Origin: an uncultured Dialister sp.
Lineage (GTDB): Bacteria; Bacillota; Negativicutes; Veillonellales; Dialisteraceae
NCBI GenBank assembly: GCA_900545365.1
Contig: UQYL01000005.1
Coordinates: 1 to 64,000 of the forward strand
Direction of reading: 5' to 3'
Length of the DNA stretch: 64,000 bases
Position numbers and translations under genes: made by a program. The notes under the pieces are model-generated. The model searched no databases. It was not told the DNA's origin and worked only from the letters and a program-made list of their open reading frames with translations. The first letter of the stretch is position 1. Each line of letters starts with the position of its first letter. Shown one piece after another: positions 44,857-53,517 of this stretch.

Positions 44857-46345
44857 GGTCTTCCTCCTTTTCCTGATCTTCCGCCGCTTCCGGCCATGCC
44901 ATGACGATGCGCAGACCCCGGGGCGCTCTGTCAGACGCGCGGATCGTGCCGCACATCACTTCCATGGCCCGCGCCGCGATGGCCAGTCCGAGGCCGCTCC
45001 CCTGTGCCGTATGCGACCGCGCCTGATCAGTCCTGTAAAACGCTTCGAAAAGATGAGGCAGCGCTTCTTCCGGAACGCCGGGCCCGTCATCTTCCGCGGC
45101 GAGCAGGATCTTCCCATCCGCTTTTTTCAGCGTCATCCAGATGTGACCGCCCGCTTCTTCCTTGTACTTAGCGCTGTTTGACCACAGATTGAGAAGGATG
45201 CGCTCGATGAGCAGTGGATTGCCCATGATCAGGCAGCCCGGCTCTCCGCGGAAGCGGATGTCCATTCCCTTCTGCCGCAGCACCGTTTCATGCTCCCCGC
45301 AGATATCCCGCACGAGACGCCCCAGATCGAGCAGTTCCAGGGGCACCGCCTTATCGCCTACATTCATTTTTGAAAGCAGGAAGAGCTGTTCCGTCATGCT
45401 GTGCATCTCGTCCGCTTTCCGCCGGATCACGTCGAGATAGCGTCGTTTTTTCTCTTCCGTATCTGCCACGCCGTCGATGAGTCCCTCCACATACGCCTTG
45501 ATGGAGGTCAGGGGCGTGCGGATATCATGGGCCATGCTCGCGATCAGCTCTTTCCGGCTCTCTTCCTCTTCCGCCCGGCGGCGGAGCGAATCGGAAAGCG
45601 CCCTTGTCATCGTATTAAACGCCGTAAATACGGAAGTAAATTCGTCCTGTCTGTCATAGGGAAGGATGAAATTCAGATCGCCTTCCCTGATCTTTTCCGC
45701 CCCGCCGCGGAGCTCTTTCAGAGGAGGCACGATCCGGCGCAGGATGAACCGGGACAGGAGCCAGCTCGCGAGCCCGATGAAAGCGAGAAGCGCCATGGCC
45801 AGAAAGATCAGCACCCCCCGGCTGACATGCTCCAGCCGGTCGTCCGTGCCGTGCGGCGCCTGGTGGCTTATGTAATACAGATAGTACGGCACGCCGTCCA
45901 CCGTGCGCTTCCGGATCATCAGATACTCGTTGTTTTTGATCAGCTCATACGCGCCTTTCTCGGGATGATTCAGCTCATGCAGATCTTCCGCGGGCGGTAT
46001 ATCCGGGAAGAGCGCCGTGAGCGCCTCATTCCCATACCGGTACAGCTCGCGGTCTCCTTTGCGAAGGAGCACATAATTCTGCTCCGGATCGAGCACCTGG
46101 ATCAGAGGGGCATAATCGCCGGTATCATCCACGTCAGCCGGTGTCCGCGTATTGTGAAAAACTGTATTATACAGAATATCCGCCGCCCGATTGAACTGAT
46201 CGCTGCTCTCGATGTACACATGATTGCCGCTCTGGATGTAGACCATGACTCCAGCAAGCACTGTGGCGACCATGATCAGGAGCATCAGGATCGGCGCGAA
46301 AAACATCATCAGATGCGAGACAAGAAGCCTGTGCCGGATGGTCAT
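44834..46345 (-). CDS. Sensor histidine kinase with HAMP domain
   Basis: An inner-membrane sensor of 503 residues. A first transmembrane helix (residues 13-37) and a second (178-198) bracket an extracytoplasmic domain of about 140 residues. The HAMP linker runs to about residue 255. HisKA carries the phosphorylated His273 in ELIASMAHDIRTPLTSI. The ATP-binding domain shows LWSNSAKYKEE (N box), DDGPGVPE and GSGLGLAIA. The kinase precedes its regulator, the reverse of the commoner gene order, and overlaps it by 23 bases. The signal is unknown; the nearby ArnT-like gene would fit an envelope or cationic peptide stress sensor (inference). Confidence 0.94.
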   Translation of the reverse strand: MTIRHRLLVSHLMMFFAPILMLLIMVATVLAGVMVYIQSGNHVYIESSDQFNRAADILYNTVFHNTRTPADVDDTGDYAPLIQVLDPEQNYVLLRKGDRELYRYGNEALTALFPDIPPAEDLHELNHPEKGAYELIKNNEYLMIRKRTVDGVPYYLYYISHQAPHGTDDRLEHVSRGVLIFLAMALLAFIGLASWLLSRFILRRIVPPLKELRGGAEKIREGDLNFILPYDRQDEFTSVFTAFNTMTRALSDSLRRRAEEEESRKELIASMAHDIRTPLTSIKAYVEGLIDGVADTEEKKRRYLDVIRRKADEMHSMTEQLFLLSKMNVGDKAVPLELLDLGRLVRDICGEHETVLRQKGMDIRFRGEPGCLIMGNPLLIERILLNLWSNSAKYKEEAGGHIWMTLKKADGKILLAAEDDGPGVPEEALPHLFEAFYRTDQARSHTAQGSGLGLAIAARAMEVMCGTIRASDRAPRGLRIVMAWPEAAEDQEKEEDHETNIDH

Positions 46346-46534
46346 GCAGAATTCCCCATTTCTCCCAGTATATTTTCTCCTATCATACCTGCCTCCGAGA
46401 GAAAGACAACGTTCCCTGCTGTTTTATTTAAAATTTATTCAATCATTTCTGAAAAAAACGACCACCTCTCCTGAAAAATCTGAAATTTCTCGATGCTACA
46501 CTGCTTTCGTAGAAAAATTTTTCAGGAGGCCTTT
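46346..46534. promoter_or_regulatory. Divergent region between the kinase and glycosyltransferase genes
   Basis: An AT-rich 189-base region. CTGAAA occurs three times on the plus strand (46449, 46471 and 46480), which could be sites for the response regulator. A weak -10-like TACACT lies at 46497-46502. No promoter could be assigned with certainty. Confidence 0.4.
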
Positions 46535-47977
46535 ATGCAAACCGTTCGCCGTCATCCCTATGCCGTTCTCATCCTTCTCTCTGCATTCCTCTTTCTTCTC
46601 GGAAATTCCCTCGTCCCCGTGACGGACACGGCGGAAGCCAATTACGCGCTCACATCGAAGGAGATGGTCCTCTCCGGCGACTGGCTCTCGCCGCAGATCT
46701 ACGGCCGCTACTGGTATGACAAACCGATCTTCTACTACTGGACGCTCTCCGCGTCTTTTTCCGTCTTCGGTTTCAATGAATTCGCCGCCCGCTTCCCCTC
46801 CGCCGTTTTCGGCATGCTATCCGTGCTCTTCACTTTTTGGTTCGCCCGGAAAGTCTATGACGAAAAGACCGCCTGGGGCGCGGCGCTCATTCTCTCGACG
46901 AGCCTTGAATTTTTCCTCCTCTCCAAAGCGGTCATCACCGACGCGGCGCTCTTCCTTTTCATGTCCGCCGCGGGGGCGCTTTTCTATCTTGGCTACACGG
47001 AAGACCGGAGATGGTACTGGGGCTGCTGGGCTGCCGCCGCGCTCGCGTTCCTCACGAAAGGCCCCATCGGCATCGCGCTTCCCGGCCTCTCGTGCTTTCT
47101 TTTCCTCCTGCTGAAAAAAGACCTGAAGGAAATGCTCCACGTGCATCTCTTCTCCGGATTTCTTCTCTTCCTGCTCCTCGGCGGGAGCTGGTATTACTAC
47201 ATGTACCTCCGCCACGGCAGCGATTTCCTCGTCAATTTCTTCGGCGTCCACAATTATCTCCGCGCCGTCGTCCCCGAGCATGAGCGGCAGAACGTGTGGT
47301 ACTTCTACATCATGATGTTCTTCGCCGGATTCGCGCCGTGGAGCTTCGGCCTTCTCTGGTCGCTCCGGAAAAAGTTCCGCCGCTTCCGCGAATCCTTCCG
47401 GGAAATGTCCGAGCCGTCCCTCTTCCTTCTGCTCTGGGCCGCCGTGGTGATTCTCGTCTTTCAGGGTATCGCCACGAAATACACCACATATACCTTCCCC
47501 TCTCTGTTTGCCTTCGCGATCCTGTCGGCCCGCCTCTGGCGCCGTTCCTTCCGCTCCGTCTGCCGGGCCGCCGCCGTCTCCGCCGCCGTGCTGACCGCCG
47601 TCATCCTCGTCGCCGCGCCGTCCGTATCCGGCCGTTTCTCAGGAAAAGACGCCGGCATGGCCCTCGCCGCGCTCGATACGGGCTCGGCCCCCATCCTCGC
47701 TTATGACGATTTCCGCACGTCTGCCGTTTTCTACAGCGGGAAACCGATCTTCCGCGTCGTGAAAAAAGACGAGATCTCTCAGCTCACGCCTCACGGCATC
47801 AGCTGGAACGCGAAAAATGTCATGCCTTTCTACGCGGCGGAAGACATCCTACCCGGCCGCCCGTACATCGTCTGCGTCACGGAAAAGAGGAAGCATCAGT
47901 TCCTGGAAAGCGTCCCCGGCCGCTGGACGGAGCTGTGCAGCGCCGGAAACACCGTTATTTTTGAGCAGAAGATATAA
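46535..47977 (+). CDS. ArnT-like glycosyltransferase family 39 membrane protein
   Basis: A 480-residue polytopic membrane glycosyltransferase of the PMT/ArnT (GT-C) group, which transfers sugars from polyprenyl-phosphate carriers at the periplasmic face. About ten hydrophobic helices are evident. The acidic motif after the first helix, VTDTAEANYALTSKEM, and YWYDKPIFYYWTLSASF match the ArnT/PMT region that binds the lipid sugar. The start is set by CAGGAGG before ATGCAAACC at 46535; the frame upstream is not coding. It is divergent from a histidine kinase-regulator pair. It may modify lipid A or another envelope glycan; the substrate is not certain. Confidence 0.85.
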   Translation: MQTVRRHPYAVLILLSAFLFLLGNSLVPVTDTAEANYALTSKEMVLSGDWLSPQIYGRYWYDKPIFYYWTLSASFSVFGFNEFAARFPSAVFGMLSVLFTFWFARKVYDEKTAWGAALILSTSLEFFLLSKAVITDAALFLFMSAAGALFYLGYTEDRRWYWGCWAAAALAFLTKGPIGIALPGLSCFLFLLLKKDLKEMLHVHLFSGFLLFLLLGGSWYYYMYLRHGSDFLVNFFGVHNYLRAVVPEHERQNVWYFYIMMFFAGFAPWSFGLLWSLRKKFRRFRESFREMSEPSLFLLLWAAVVILVFQGIATKYTTYTFPSLFAFAILSARLWRRSFRSVCRAAAVSAAVLTAVILVAAPSVSGRFSGKDAGMALAALDTGSAPILAYDDFRTSAVFYSGKPIFRVVKKDEISQLTPHGISWNAKNVMPFYAAEDILPGRPYIVCVTEKRKHQFLESVPGRWTELCSAGNTVIFEQKI

Positions 47978-47995
47978 AATCCCCGAAAAAATTTC

Positions 47996-48024
47996 TTGAC
48001 AATCTTTTTTCCTGTCCGTATACT
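47996..48024 (+). promoter_or_regulatory. Promoter of the serine operon
   Basis: TTGACA at 47996-48001, a 17-base spacer, and TATACT at 48019-48024. Transcription should begin near 48031, just before Stem I of the T-box. Confidence 0.8.
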
Positions 48025-48030
48025 AAGCTC

Positions 48031-48329
48031 AAATACAGCACGAGGATGAAGAAGGGACCTGGAATCCTTGCAGAGAGGCGGTGTCCGGTGCAAGCCGCCA
48101 GGAAGAAAGAGTCTTTCCGCTTCAGAGTGATGAGTGATGAATTCATCGGGGCTGCCCGTTACAGCAGACTAAAGATGGCCGGAAGGCAATTTGGGTGGTA
48201 TCGCGGGTCTCTCGTCCCTTAGGGGTGAGAGACCTTTTCTGTTTTCCCCGCTCATTTTCGTTCCATTCCGGCAAATTGGGTGGCACCGCGAGAAGAGAAG
48301 CTCGTCCCATGGGACGCTTCTCTTTTTTT
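48031..48329 (+). promoter_or_regulatory. Serine T-box leader with one Stem I and two antiterminator/terminator modules
   Basis: Stem I: GAGGATGAAGAAGGGA, AGAGAGGCGG, distal loop TCCGGTGCAAGCCGCC. Specifier TCC (Ser) at 48116-48118, followed by GCTTCAGAG. Module 1: TTTGGGTGGTATCGCG (from 48190) with CGTCCC, then terminator GGTCTCTCGTCCC/GGGGTGAGAGACC plus TTTT (48206-48238). Module 2: ATTGGGTGGCACCGCG (from 48275) with CGTCCC, then terminator AGAGAAG...CGTCCC/GGGACG...CTTCTCT plus a T run (48294-48329). Only about 35 bases separate terminator 1 from T-box 2, so no second Stem I fits. The base after TGG is U in module 1 and C in module 2; C pairs with the G73 discriminator of tRNA-Ser. Confidence 0.9.
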
Positions 48330-48351
48330 GTACCCTTGAAGGAGGCACAGT

Positions 48352-49422
48352 ATGAAACGTGTATGGAATTTTAACGCAGGCCCTTCGCCGATGCCGCTGT
48401 CCGTTCTCGAAGAGATCCGCGAGGAAATGACCGATTACAGAGGATGCGGCATGGGCATCATCGAGATGAGCCACCGGTCGAAAGAATTTCAGTCGCTCCT
48501 CGCCGAGACGAAAGCGCTCCTTACCGAGCTGATGGACCTCCGCCGCGGGCAGGAGATCGTCTTCATCCAGGGCGGCGGCTCCATGCAGTTCGTCATGGAA
48601 GCGTATAATTTTCTTCGCACCCGCGCGGCCTACGCCGACACCGGCGTCTGGGCGCACAAGGCGCGGGACGCGGCGAAATTCTTCGGTGAAGCCTATGACG
48701 CCAATTCCGCGAAGGACAGGAATTACACCTATATTCCGGACACCTATGATATCCGCCCCGGTACGGATTATCTCCACATCACGGCGAACAACACCATCTA
48801 CGGCACGGAGTATTGGGAATTTCCAAAAGTAAACGTCCCCGTGGTCTGCGACATGTCCAGCGACATCCTCTCCCGCCGGATCGACTGCAACCAATTTGCC
48901 CTCATCTGGGCGGGCATCCAGAAAAATCTCGGCGCAGCCGGCACAGCGCTCGCCGTCATTCAGAAAGATTTCCTCGAAAAAGCCAGGGAAGATGTGCCGG
49001 AATTTCTCCGGTACCGCACGTTCGTGGAAAAAGATTCCGCCTATAATACGCCGGCAGTCTTCTGCATCTACACTCTGAACAAAATGCTCCACTGGATCAA
49101 GAACATGGGCGGCGCGGAGGCCATGGAGGTGCGCAACAAGAAAAAAGCCGATACCCTCTATCAGGTCATCGACGAAAGCGGCGGCTTCTACCGGGGCCAC
49201 GCGGAAAAAGCCTTCCGCAGCCGCATGAACATCACCTTCAATCTCGCCGATGAAGCACAGGAAAAAGATTTCATCGCCGAAGCGAAAAAGAACGGCTTCG
49301 TCGGCGTGGGCGGCCACCGGCTCGTCGGCGGATGCCGCGTCTCCCTCTACAACGCGGTCACGCCGGAAGCGGCGGAAGCCATGGCGGATTTCATGAAAGA
49401 ATATCAGCGCACCCGGGGCTGA
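48352..49422 (+). CDS. serC: Phosphoserine aminotransferase
   Basis: A PLP-dependent class V aminotransferase that converts 3-phosphohydroxypyruvate to phosphoserine. It is 356 residues. RVWNFNAGPSPMPLSVLEE is the SerC N-terminus; IEMSHRSKEF and FIQGGGSMQFVM are substrate and cofactor loops. The PLP lysine is in LIWAGIQKNLGAAG. FVGVGGHRLVGGCRVSLYNAV ends the protein as in the family. It is the first gene of the T-box-controlled operon, with AAGGAGG seven bases before the ATG. Confidence 0.97.
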   Translation: MKRVWNFNAGPSPMPLSVLEEIREEMTDYRGCGMGIIEMSHRSKEFQSLLAETKALLTELMDLRRGQEIVFIQGGGSMQFVMEAYNFLRTRAAYADTGVWAHKARDAAKFFGEAYDANSAKDRNYTYIPDTYDIRPGTDYLHITANNTIYGTEYWEFPKVNVPVVCDMSSDILSRRIDCNQFALIWAGIQKNLGAAGTALAVIQKDFLEKAREDVPEFLRYRTFVEKDSAYNTPAVFCIYTLNKMLHWIKNMGGAEAMEVRNKKKADTLYQVIDESGGFYRGHAEKAFRSRMNITFNLADEAQEKDFIAEAKKNGFVGVGGHRLVGGCRVSLYNAVTPEAAEAMADFMKEYQRTRG

Positions 49423-49450
49423 TCAAAAGCAAGGAAAAGGAGAACCCATC

Positions 49451-51043
49451 ATGTACAAGATCTTCATCACCAACGACGTAGCGAAAGAAGCGAAAGAATT
49501 TCTGGAAAAAGAATACATCGTCGATATCTGCCCGAACATGGAGGAAGAGGAACTCTGCCGCGTGATCGGCGGCTACGACGCCATCATCACCCGCAGCCAG
49601 ACCCGCATCACCGGCAAGGTCATCGAAGCGGCGAAGAATCTGAAAGTCATCGGCCGCGCCGGTGTCGGCGTCGACGGCATCGACATCCCCGCCGCGACGA
49701 AGCACGGAATCACCGTCGTCAATACGCCCGAATCCAACACCATCGCCGCGTGCGAGCACACCATCGCCCTCATGCTCGCCATGACCCGCCATATCCCGCA
49801 GGCCCATCAGTCCATCATGGAAGGCCGCTGGGACAGAAAGAGCTTCACAGGCATCCAGCTCCTCAATAAGACCGTAGGCATCATCGGCGTCGGCCGGGTC
49901 GGCTCGAACGTAGCCAAACGCCTTCAGGCCTTCAATATGCGCACCATCGGCTACGACCCCTACATTCCGCTGGAACGGGGCAAACAGCTCGGCGTGGAAC
50001 TGGTCGACCTGGACACCCTTCTCGCCCAGTCCGACTACATCACGCTCCACACGCCTCTCACCGATGAGACCCGCCACATGATCACCGCGAAAGAGATCGC
50101 GAAGATGAAAGACGGCGTCCGCATCGTGAACGCCAGCCGCGGCGCGGTCATCAAGATCGACGATCTGGCGGAAGCCCTCAAATCCGGCAAAGTCGCCGGA
50201 GCGGGCATCGACGTCTGGGCAAAGGAACCGCTGAAACCGGAAGAAAATCCTTTCCTCGGCATGAAAAACGTCTGCCTCACGCCGCACCTCGGCGCCTCCA
50301 CCGTGGAAGCGCAGATCGGCGTCGCCACCGATGTGGCGAAAGGCGTGGCCGACGCCCTCCACGGCGAACCGGTCGCCACAGCGGTGAATGCCTCCCCCAT
50401 CACGAAAAGCACCCTCGCCGTCATCCAGCCCTACTTCGATCTCTGCGAGCGCATGGGCAATATCGGCATTTACCTCGCTGACGGCCATATCTCCCGCGTC
50501 ACCGCCGAATACACGGGCGAGCTGAAAGACACGGAGACCGCGCCGCTCACCACCGCCGTCATCAAAGGTCTCCTCACGCCGGTCCTCCAGGCGACGGTCA
50601 ATTTCGTGAACGCCCGGAACATCGCGGAAGAGCGCCACATGGATATCCGGGAAGTAAAAGCGGGAAAGGGGAAATATTTCACCACCTCCATCACCGTCAC
50701 CATCGAGACCGATAAAGGAAGCCACACCATCACAGGCGTCCTCTTCGACCGGAAAGAAGCGAAGATCGTCCAGATTGACGGATACCTCATGGATTTCGAA
50801 CCGAAAGGCTACCTCCTCATCGCGCCCCATGCCGACCGTCCGAACATGATCGGCCAGATCGCGGGCATCCTCGGCGATGCGGGCATCAATATCAACGGCA
50901 TGCAGGTGGGCCGCACCGCCCAGCAGGGAACGAACATCATGGCCGTCGCCGTCAGCAACGACCTGCCCAATGATCTCCTTGTGACGCTCCGCAATATCGA
51001 CGGCATCCTCGATCTCAAAGTCATCAACTGTGAAAATCACTGA
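49451..51043 (+). CDS. serA: D-3-phosphoglycerate dehydrogenase
   Basis: The first enzyme of serine synthesis, oxidising 3-phosphoglycerate. It is 530 residues, the long type with an allosteric module. The NAD loop is VGIIGVGRVGSNVAKRL; the catalytic Arg is in VNASRGAVI, and the catalytic Glu/His pair in the GIDVWAKEPL and CLTPHLGAST regions. Residues from about 320 hold the intervening domain, and the C-terminal 75 residues an ACT domain (LLIAPHADRPNMIGQIAGILG) for serine feedback. GGAGAA precedes the ATG. It is followed eight bases later by the phosphatase gene. Confidence 0.97.
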   Translation: MYKIFITNDVAKEAKEFLEKEYIVDICPNMEEEELCRVIGGYDAIITRSQTRITGKVIEAAKNLKVIGRAGVGVDGIDIPAATKHGITVVNTPESNTIAACEHTIALMLAMTRHIPQAHQSIMEGRWDRKSFTGIQLLNKTVGIIGVGRVGSNVAKRLQAFNMRTIGYDPYIPLERGKQLGVELVDLDTLLAQSDYITLHTPLTDETRHMITAKEIAKMKDGVRIVNASRGAVIKIDDLAEALKSGKVAGAGIDVWAKEPLKPEENPFLGMKNVCLTPHLGASTVEAQIGVATDVAKGVADALHGEPVATAVNASPITKSTLAVIQPYFDLCERMGNIGIYLADGHISRVTAEYTGELKDTETAPLTTAVIKGLLTPVLQATVNFVNARNIAEERHMDIREVKAGKGKYFTTSITVTIETDKGSHTITGVLFDRKEAKIVQIDGYLMDFEPKGYLLIAPHADRPNMIGQIAGILGDAGININGMQVGRTAQQGTNIMAVAVSNDLPNDLLVTLRNIDGILDLKVINCENH

Positions 51044-51051
51044 GGTCTGCC

Positions 51052-51690
51052 ATGGTACGCATCATCCTCATCCGGCACGGCGAGACCACATGGAACATTG
51101 AAGGCCGCTACCAGGGACAGGAAGACACGCCCCTCTCCCCGCGGGGCATCGCGCAGGGAAAGCGCGCGGCGGAAGCGCTGAAAGACATTCCCATCGACGT
51201 GTGCATCGCGAGCCCCCTGTCCCGCGCCCGCGACACCTGCCGCTTCGCGGCTGACTTCCACGGTCTGCCCGTCCTCACCGACGAACGGCTCACGGAGATC
51301 TCCCACGGCGCGTGGGAAGGAGTCCTCGCCGAAGAGATCGCCGCCAAGTATCCGAAAGAATTCCGCCTCTGGCATACCCGGCCCGACCTTGTGCAGATGC
51401 CGGGCGGCGAAAATCTCGAAGACGTGCGCCGCCGCGCCCGCGCCGCCTTTGACGACATCGCCGCAAAATACGACGGAAAGACCGTCCTCGCCGCCGCCCA
51501 CGACGCGGTGAATAAAGTCATCCTCTGCGACATCCTCGGCCTCTCCATGGCCCATTTCTGGCAGATCAAACAGGACAACGCCTGCATCAACGTCATCGAA
51601 TACGACAAAGGCGCGTGGCGCCTCGTCCTCATGAATTCCACCGTCCATCTCGGCTATCTCATCAGCGGCATCGAGCAAAAAGGACTGTAA
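51052..51690 (+). CDS. Histidine phosphatase family protein (candidate phosphoserine phosphatase)
   Basis: A 212-residue cytosolic phosphatase of the phosphoglycerate-mutase-like branch. The phosphorylated histidine is in IILIRHGETTWNIEGRYQG; SPLSRARDTCRFAAD and ERLTEISHGAWEG are conserved, and the second catalytic histidine is in VLAAAHDAVNKV. In the family the last step of serine synthesis can be done by such metal-independent phosphoserine phosphatases. Its place as third gene after serC and serA, eight bases after serA, with no serB seen here, supports this (inference). Alternatives are alpha-ribazole phosphatase or a broad phosphatase. Confidence 0.85.
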   Translation: MVRIILIRHGETTWNIEGRYQGQEDTPLSPRGIAQGKRAAEALKDIPIDVCIASPLSRARDTCRFAADFHGLPVLTDERLTEISHGAWEGVLAEEIAAKYPKEFRLWHTRPDLVQMPGGENLEDVRRRARAAFDDIAAKYDGKTVLAAAHDAVNKVILCDILGLSMAHFWQIKQDNACINVIEYDKGAWRLVLMNSTVHLGYLISGIEQKGL

Positions 51691-51691
51691 A

Positions 51692-51722
51692 CAAAAAGCG
51701 CTCCTCACCGGGGACGCTTTTC
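51692..51722 (+). terminator. Terminator of the serine operon
   Basis: AAAAAGCGCTCC pairs with GGGGACGCTTTT (one bulge) with a T run, two bases after the phosphatase stop. Confidence 0.75.
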
Positions 51723-51728
51723 CCACGC

Positions 51729-51762
51729 AAAAACGGGAAGGATCTGATTCCTTCCCGTTTTA
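51729..51762. terminator. Bidirectional terminator before the GNAT gene end
   Basis: AAAACGGGAAGG pairs with CCTTCCCGTTTT around ATCTGATT. It separates the serine operon from the convergent acetyltransferase gene. Confidence 0.85.
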
Positions 51763-51773
51763 TTTTGTCTTTC

Positions 51774-52289
51774 TCACAGATCTTTCCGCATCAGGTAATC
51801 CGTCTGCGCGTCGTCTCCCATGACGAAGACATGCGTACCTGCCGGATAAAAGCCGTACGACCGATAAAAGCGGAGCGCCTTCTCATTATTCTCCCATACG
51901 CCGAGCCAGACATAGGCCTTCTTCCGGCTCCGTGCTTCCGCGAGAGCCTGATCCATGAGCCGCTTTCCGAATCCCAGTCCCTGAAATTCCCGCGCCACAT
52001 AGATCCGCTCGATCTCCAGCGCCGCCCGGTCATGGAGCTCCGTCTGCGCCGGGGCCTCATTCAGCTTCAGATATCCTGCAAACGTCCCGTCCTCAAGGAG
52101 CCCGTAAAAAGAAGAATCCCTGTCCGCGAGTTCCGCCAGAAATTTCTCCGGCGCGAAAGCCTCCGCCAGGTACGCCTCCATATTTTCCTCCGTATTCCAC
52201 CGGGCGAACGTCTCAAAATAGGTGCGCCGCGCGAAGTCCAGCAGCACCGCCCCGTCGGCAGCGCCGCACTTTCTGAAGATCAGCGCCAT
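51774..52289 (-). CDS. GNAT family N-acetyltransferase
   Basis: A 171-residue acetyl-CoA-dependent acetyltransferase. The family core is visible: FYGLLEDGTFAGYLKL, LEIERIYVAREFQGLGFGKRLMDQALAEA (acetyl-CoA loop with QGLGFGK) and VWLGVWENNEKALRFYRSYGFYPAG. AAGGAGG lies before ATGGCGCTG at 52289; the open frame upstream runs into the rpsI terminal region and is not used. Substrate unknown. It follows rplM-rpsI, but no terminator was recognised between it and rpsI, so it may be read from the ribosomal transcript. Confidence 0.9.
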   Translation of the reverse strand: MALIFRKCGAADGAVLLDFARRTYFETFARWNTEENMEAYLAEAFAPEKFLAELADRDSSFYGLLEDGTFAGYLKLNEAPAQTELHDRAALEIERIYVAREFQGLGFGKRLMDQALAEARSRKKAYVWLGVWENNEKALRFYRSYGFYPAGTHVFVMGDDAQTDYLMRKDL

Positions 52290-52352
52290 GTGACCTCCTT
52301 TCCCAGAAAAAAAGATGTGCAGGAGATTCCCACACATCTTTTCCATACTGTA

Positions 52353-52745
52353 TCAGCGCTTGCTGAACTGGCTTGCTCTTCTTGCTTTCTTGAGGCCGTA
52401 TTTCTTGCGTTCCTTCATACGCGGATCGCGGGTGAGGAGGCCTGCGCTCTTCAGCACTTTTCTGTAGTCGCCGTCGACTTCGAGGAGAGCGCGGCTGATG
52501 CCGTGGCGGATAGCGCCTGCCTGGCCCGTGCGGCCGCCGCCCTTTACGTTGGCGATGACGTCGTAAGCAGCGGTGGTGCCGGTGAGTTCCAGCGGCTGCT
52601 TGATGATGAGTTCAAGGGTCTTCAGATCGAAATAGTTTTCGAGCGTGCGACCATTGATCGTGATGTTGCCCTGTCCCGGTACCAGACGGACTCTGGCAAC
52701 GGATGTTTTTCTGCGGCCGGTGCCGTAGTATGTAGCTTCTGCCAT
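52353..52745 (-). CDS. rpsI: 30S ribosomal protein S9
   Basis: A 130-residue ribosomal protein. [20 protein letters not shown] is the N-terminal signature, [19 protein letters not shown] the core, and [24 protein letters not shown] the basic C-terminal tail that reaches the P site. It lies 23 bases downstream of rplM in the standard rplM-rpsI operon. Confidence 0.98.
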   Translation of the reverse strand: MAEATYYGTGRRKTSVARVRLVPGQGNITINGRTLENYFDLKTLELIIKQPLELTGTTAAYDVIANVKGGGRTGQAGAIRHGISRALLEVDGDYRKVLKSAGLLTRDPRMKERKKYGLKKARRASQFSKR

Positions 52746-52768
52746 TCTTTTACCCTTCCCTTCTGGTA

Positions 52769-53209
52769 TTAACGGATGTCAAACTTGATCTCTTCCGGCT
52801 GCTGCGCTGCGTGCGGATGTTCAGCGCCCGCATAGACATGGAGCTTTCTGTACATCTGATCGCCGAGCTTGTTCTTCGGAAGCATGCCGCGGATCGCGTG
52901 TTCAACCATCTTGACAGGCTTGTATTTCAGCATGTCGCCCGCTTTCGTATAGCGGTCGCCGCCGATGTAGCCGGTGTAGTGGAAATATACTTTCTTCGTC
53001 AATTTCTTGCCCGTCAGGACAACTTTGTCTGCGTTGACGACGATCACATAGTCGCCGGTGTCCACATGAGGCGTAAAGGTGACTTTATTCTTTCCCCGAA
53101 GGATCTCTGCGACGGCAGCAGCCAGACGGCCAAGAGTTTTGCCTTCAGCGTCAACGACATACCATTTCCGAGTGATGTTGCTCGAATTGGCCATAAATGT
53201 ATCTTTCAT
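52769..53209 (-). CDS. rplM: 50S ribosomal protein L13
   Basis: A 146-residue ribosomal protein. [41 protein letters not shown] and [13 protein letters not shown] are the conserved parts. The frame is open 72 codons upstream into the divergent leader, but GGAGG before ATGAAAGAT fixes the start at 53209. About 75 bases of leader lie between its promoter and the start; this could hold an L13-type autoregulatory leader as in other Firmicutes, though no structure was confirmed. Confidence 0.97.
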   Translation of the reverse strand: MKDTFMANSSNITRKWYVVDAEGKTLGRLAAAVAEILRGKNKVTFTPHVDTGDYVIVVNADKVVLTGKKLTKKVYFHYTGYIGGDRYTKAGDMLKYKPVKMVEHAIRGMLPKNKLGDQMYRKLHVYAGAEHPHAAQQPEEIKFDIR

Positions 53210-53291
53210 GCTGTTTCCTCCTAAAATACTGACTGCAAGATCTCGTCCTTCCTCCGGGGCTAGTGGTGTCCGGACAAATCTCACGAGGAAT

Positions 53292-53320
53292 ATTTTATCG
53301 TTTTTAGAGAAAAATGTCAA
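53292..53320 (-). promoter_or_regulatory. Promoter of rplM-rpsI
   Basis: On the minus strand TTGACA (53320-53315), a 17-base spacer, and TAAAAT (53297-53292). The leader to rplM is about 75 bases. Confidence 0.75.
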
Positions 53321-53440
53321 ATAAAATCCGGCGTTTCGAAGAAATTTCTCCCGAAAAAATTTCACTGTCCCTCCTACCCTTTTCGGAAAACTTTTCTCCT
53401 TATTTTCCCGCTTTTGTGTCATCAAAATATTTCCACGGAA

Positions 53441-53469
53441 TTACAGAATACTTTCTCTATTGCTATACT
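53441..53469 (+). promoter_or_regulatory. Promoter of the helicase gene
   Basis: TTACAG (53441-53446), a 17-base spacer and TATACT (53464-53469), about 45 bases before the start. The interval 53321-53440 to rplM holds no gene. Confidence 0.6.
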
Positions 53470-53517
53470 AAGGATATATTTATTTCTCAATATCACGATC
53501 ACACTGCGAGGTGCACG

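Noticed and set aside
53210..53291. An L13 leader RNA element
   Set aside because: The leader is of suitable length, but no conserved structure could be recognised by eye, so it is mentioned only under rplM.
53314..53517. Extension of the helicase by 68 residues
   Set aside because: The extension crosses the rplM promoter and the helicase's own promoter; GAGGTG and a better N-terminus lie at 53518.
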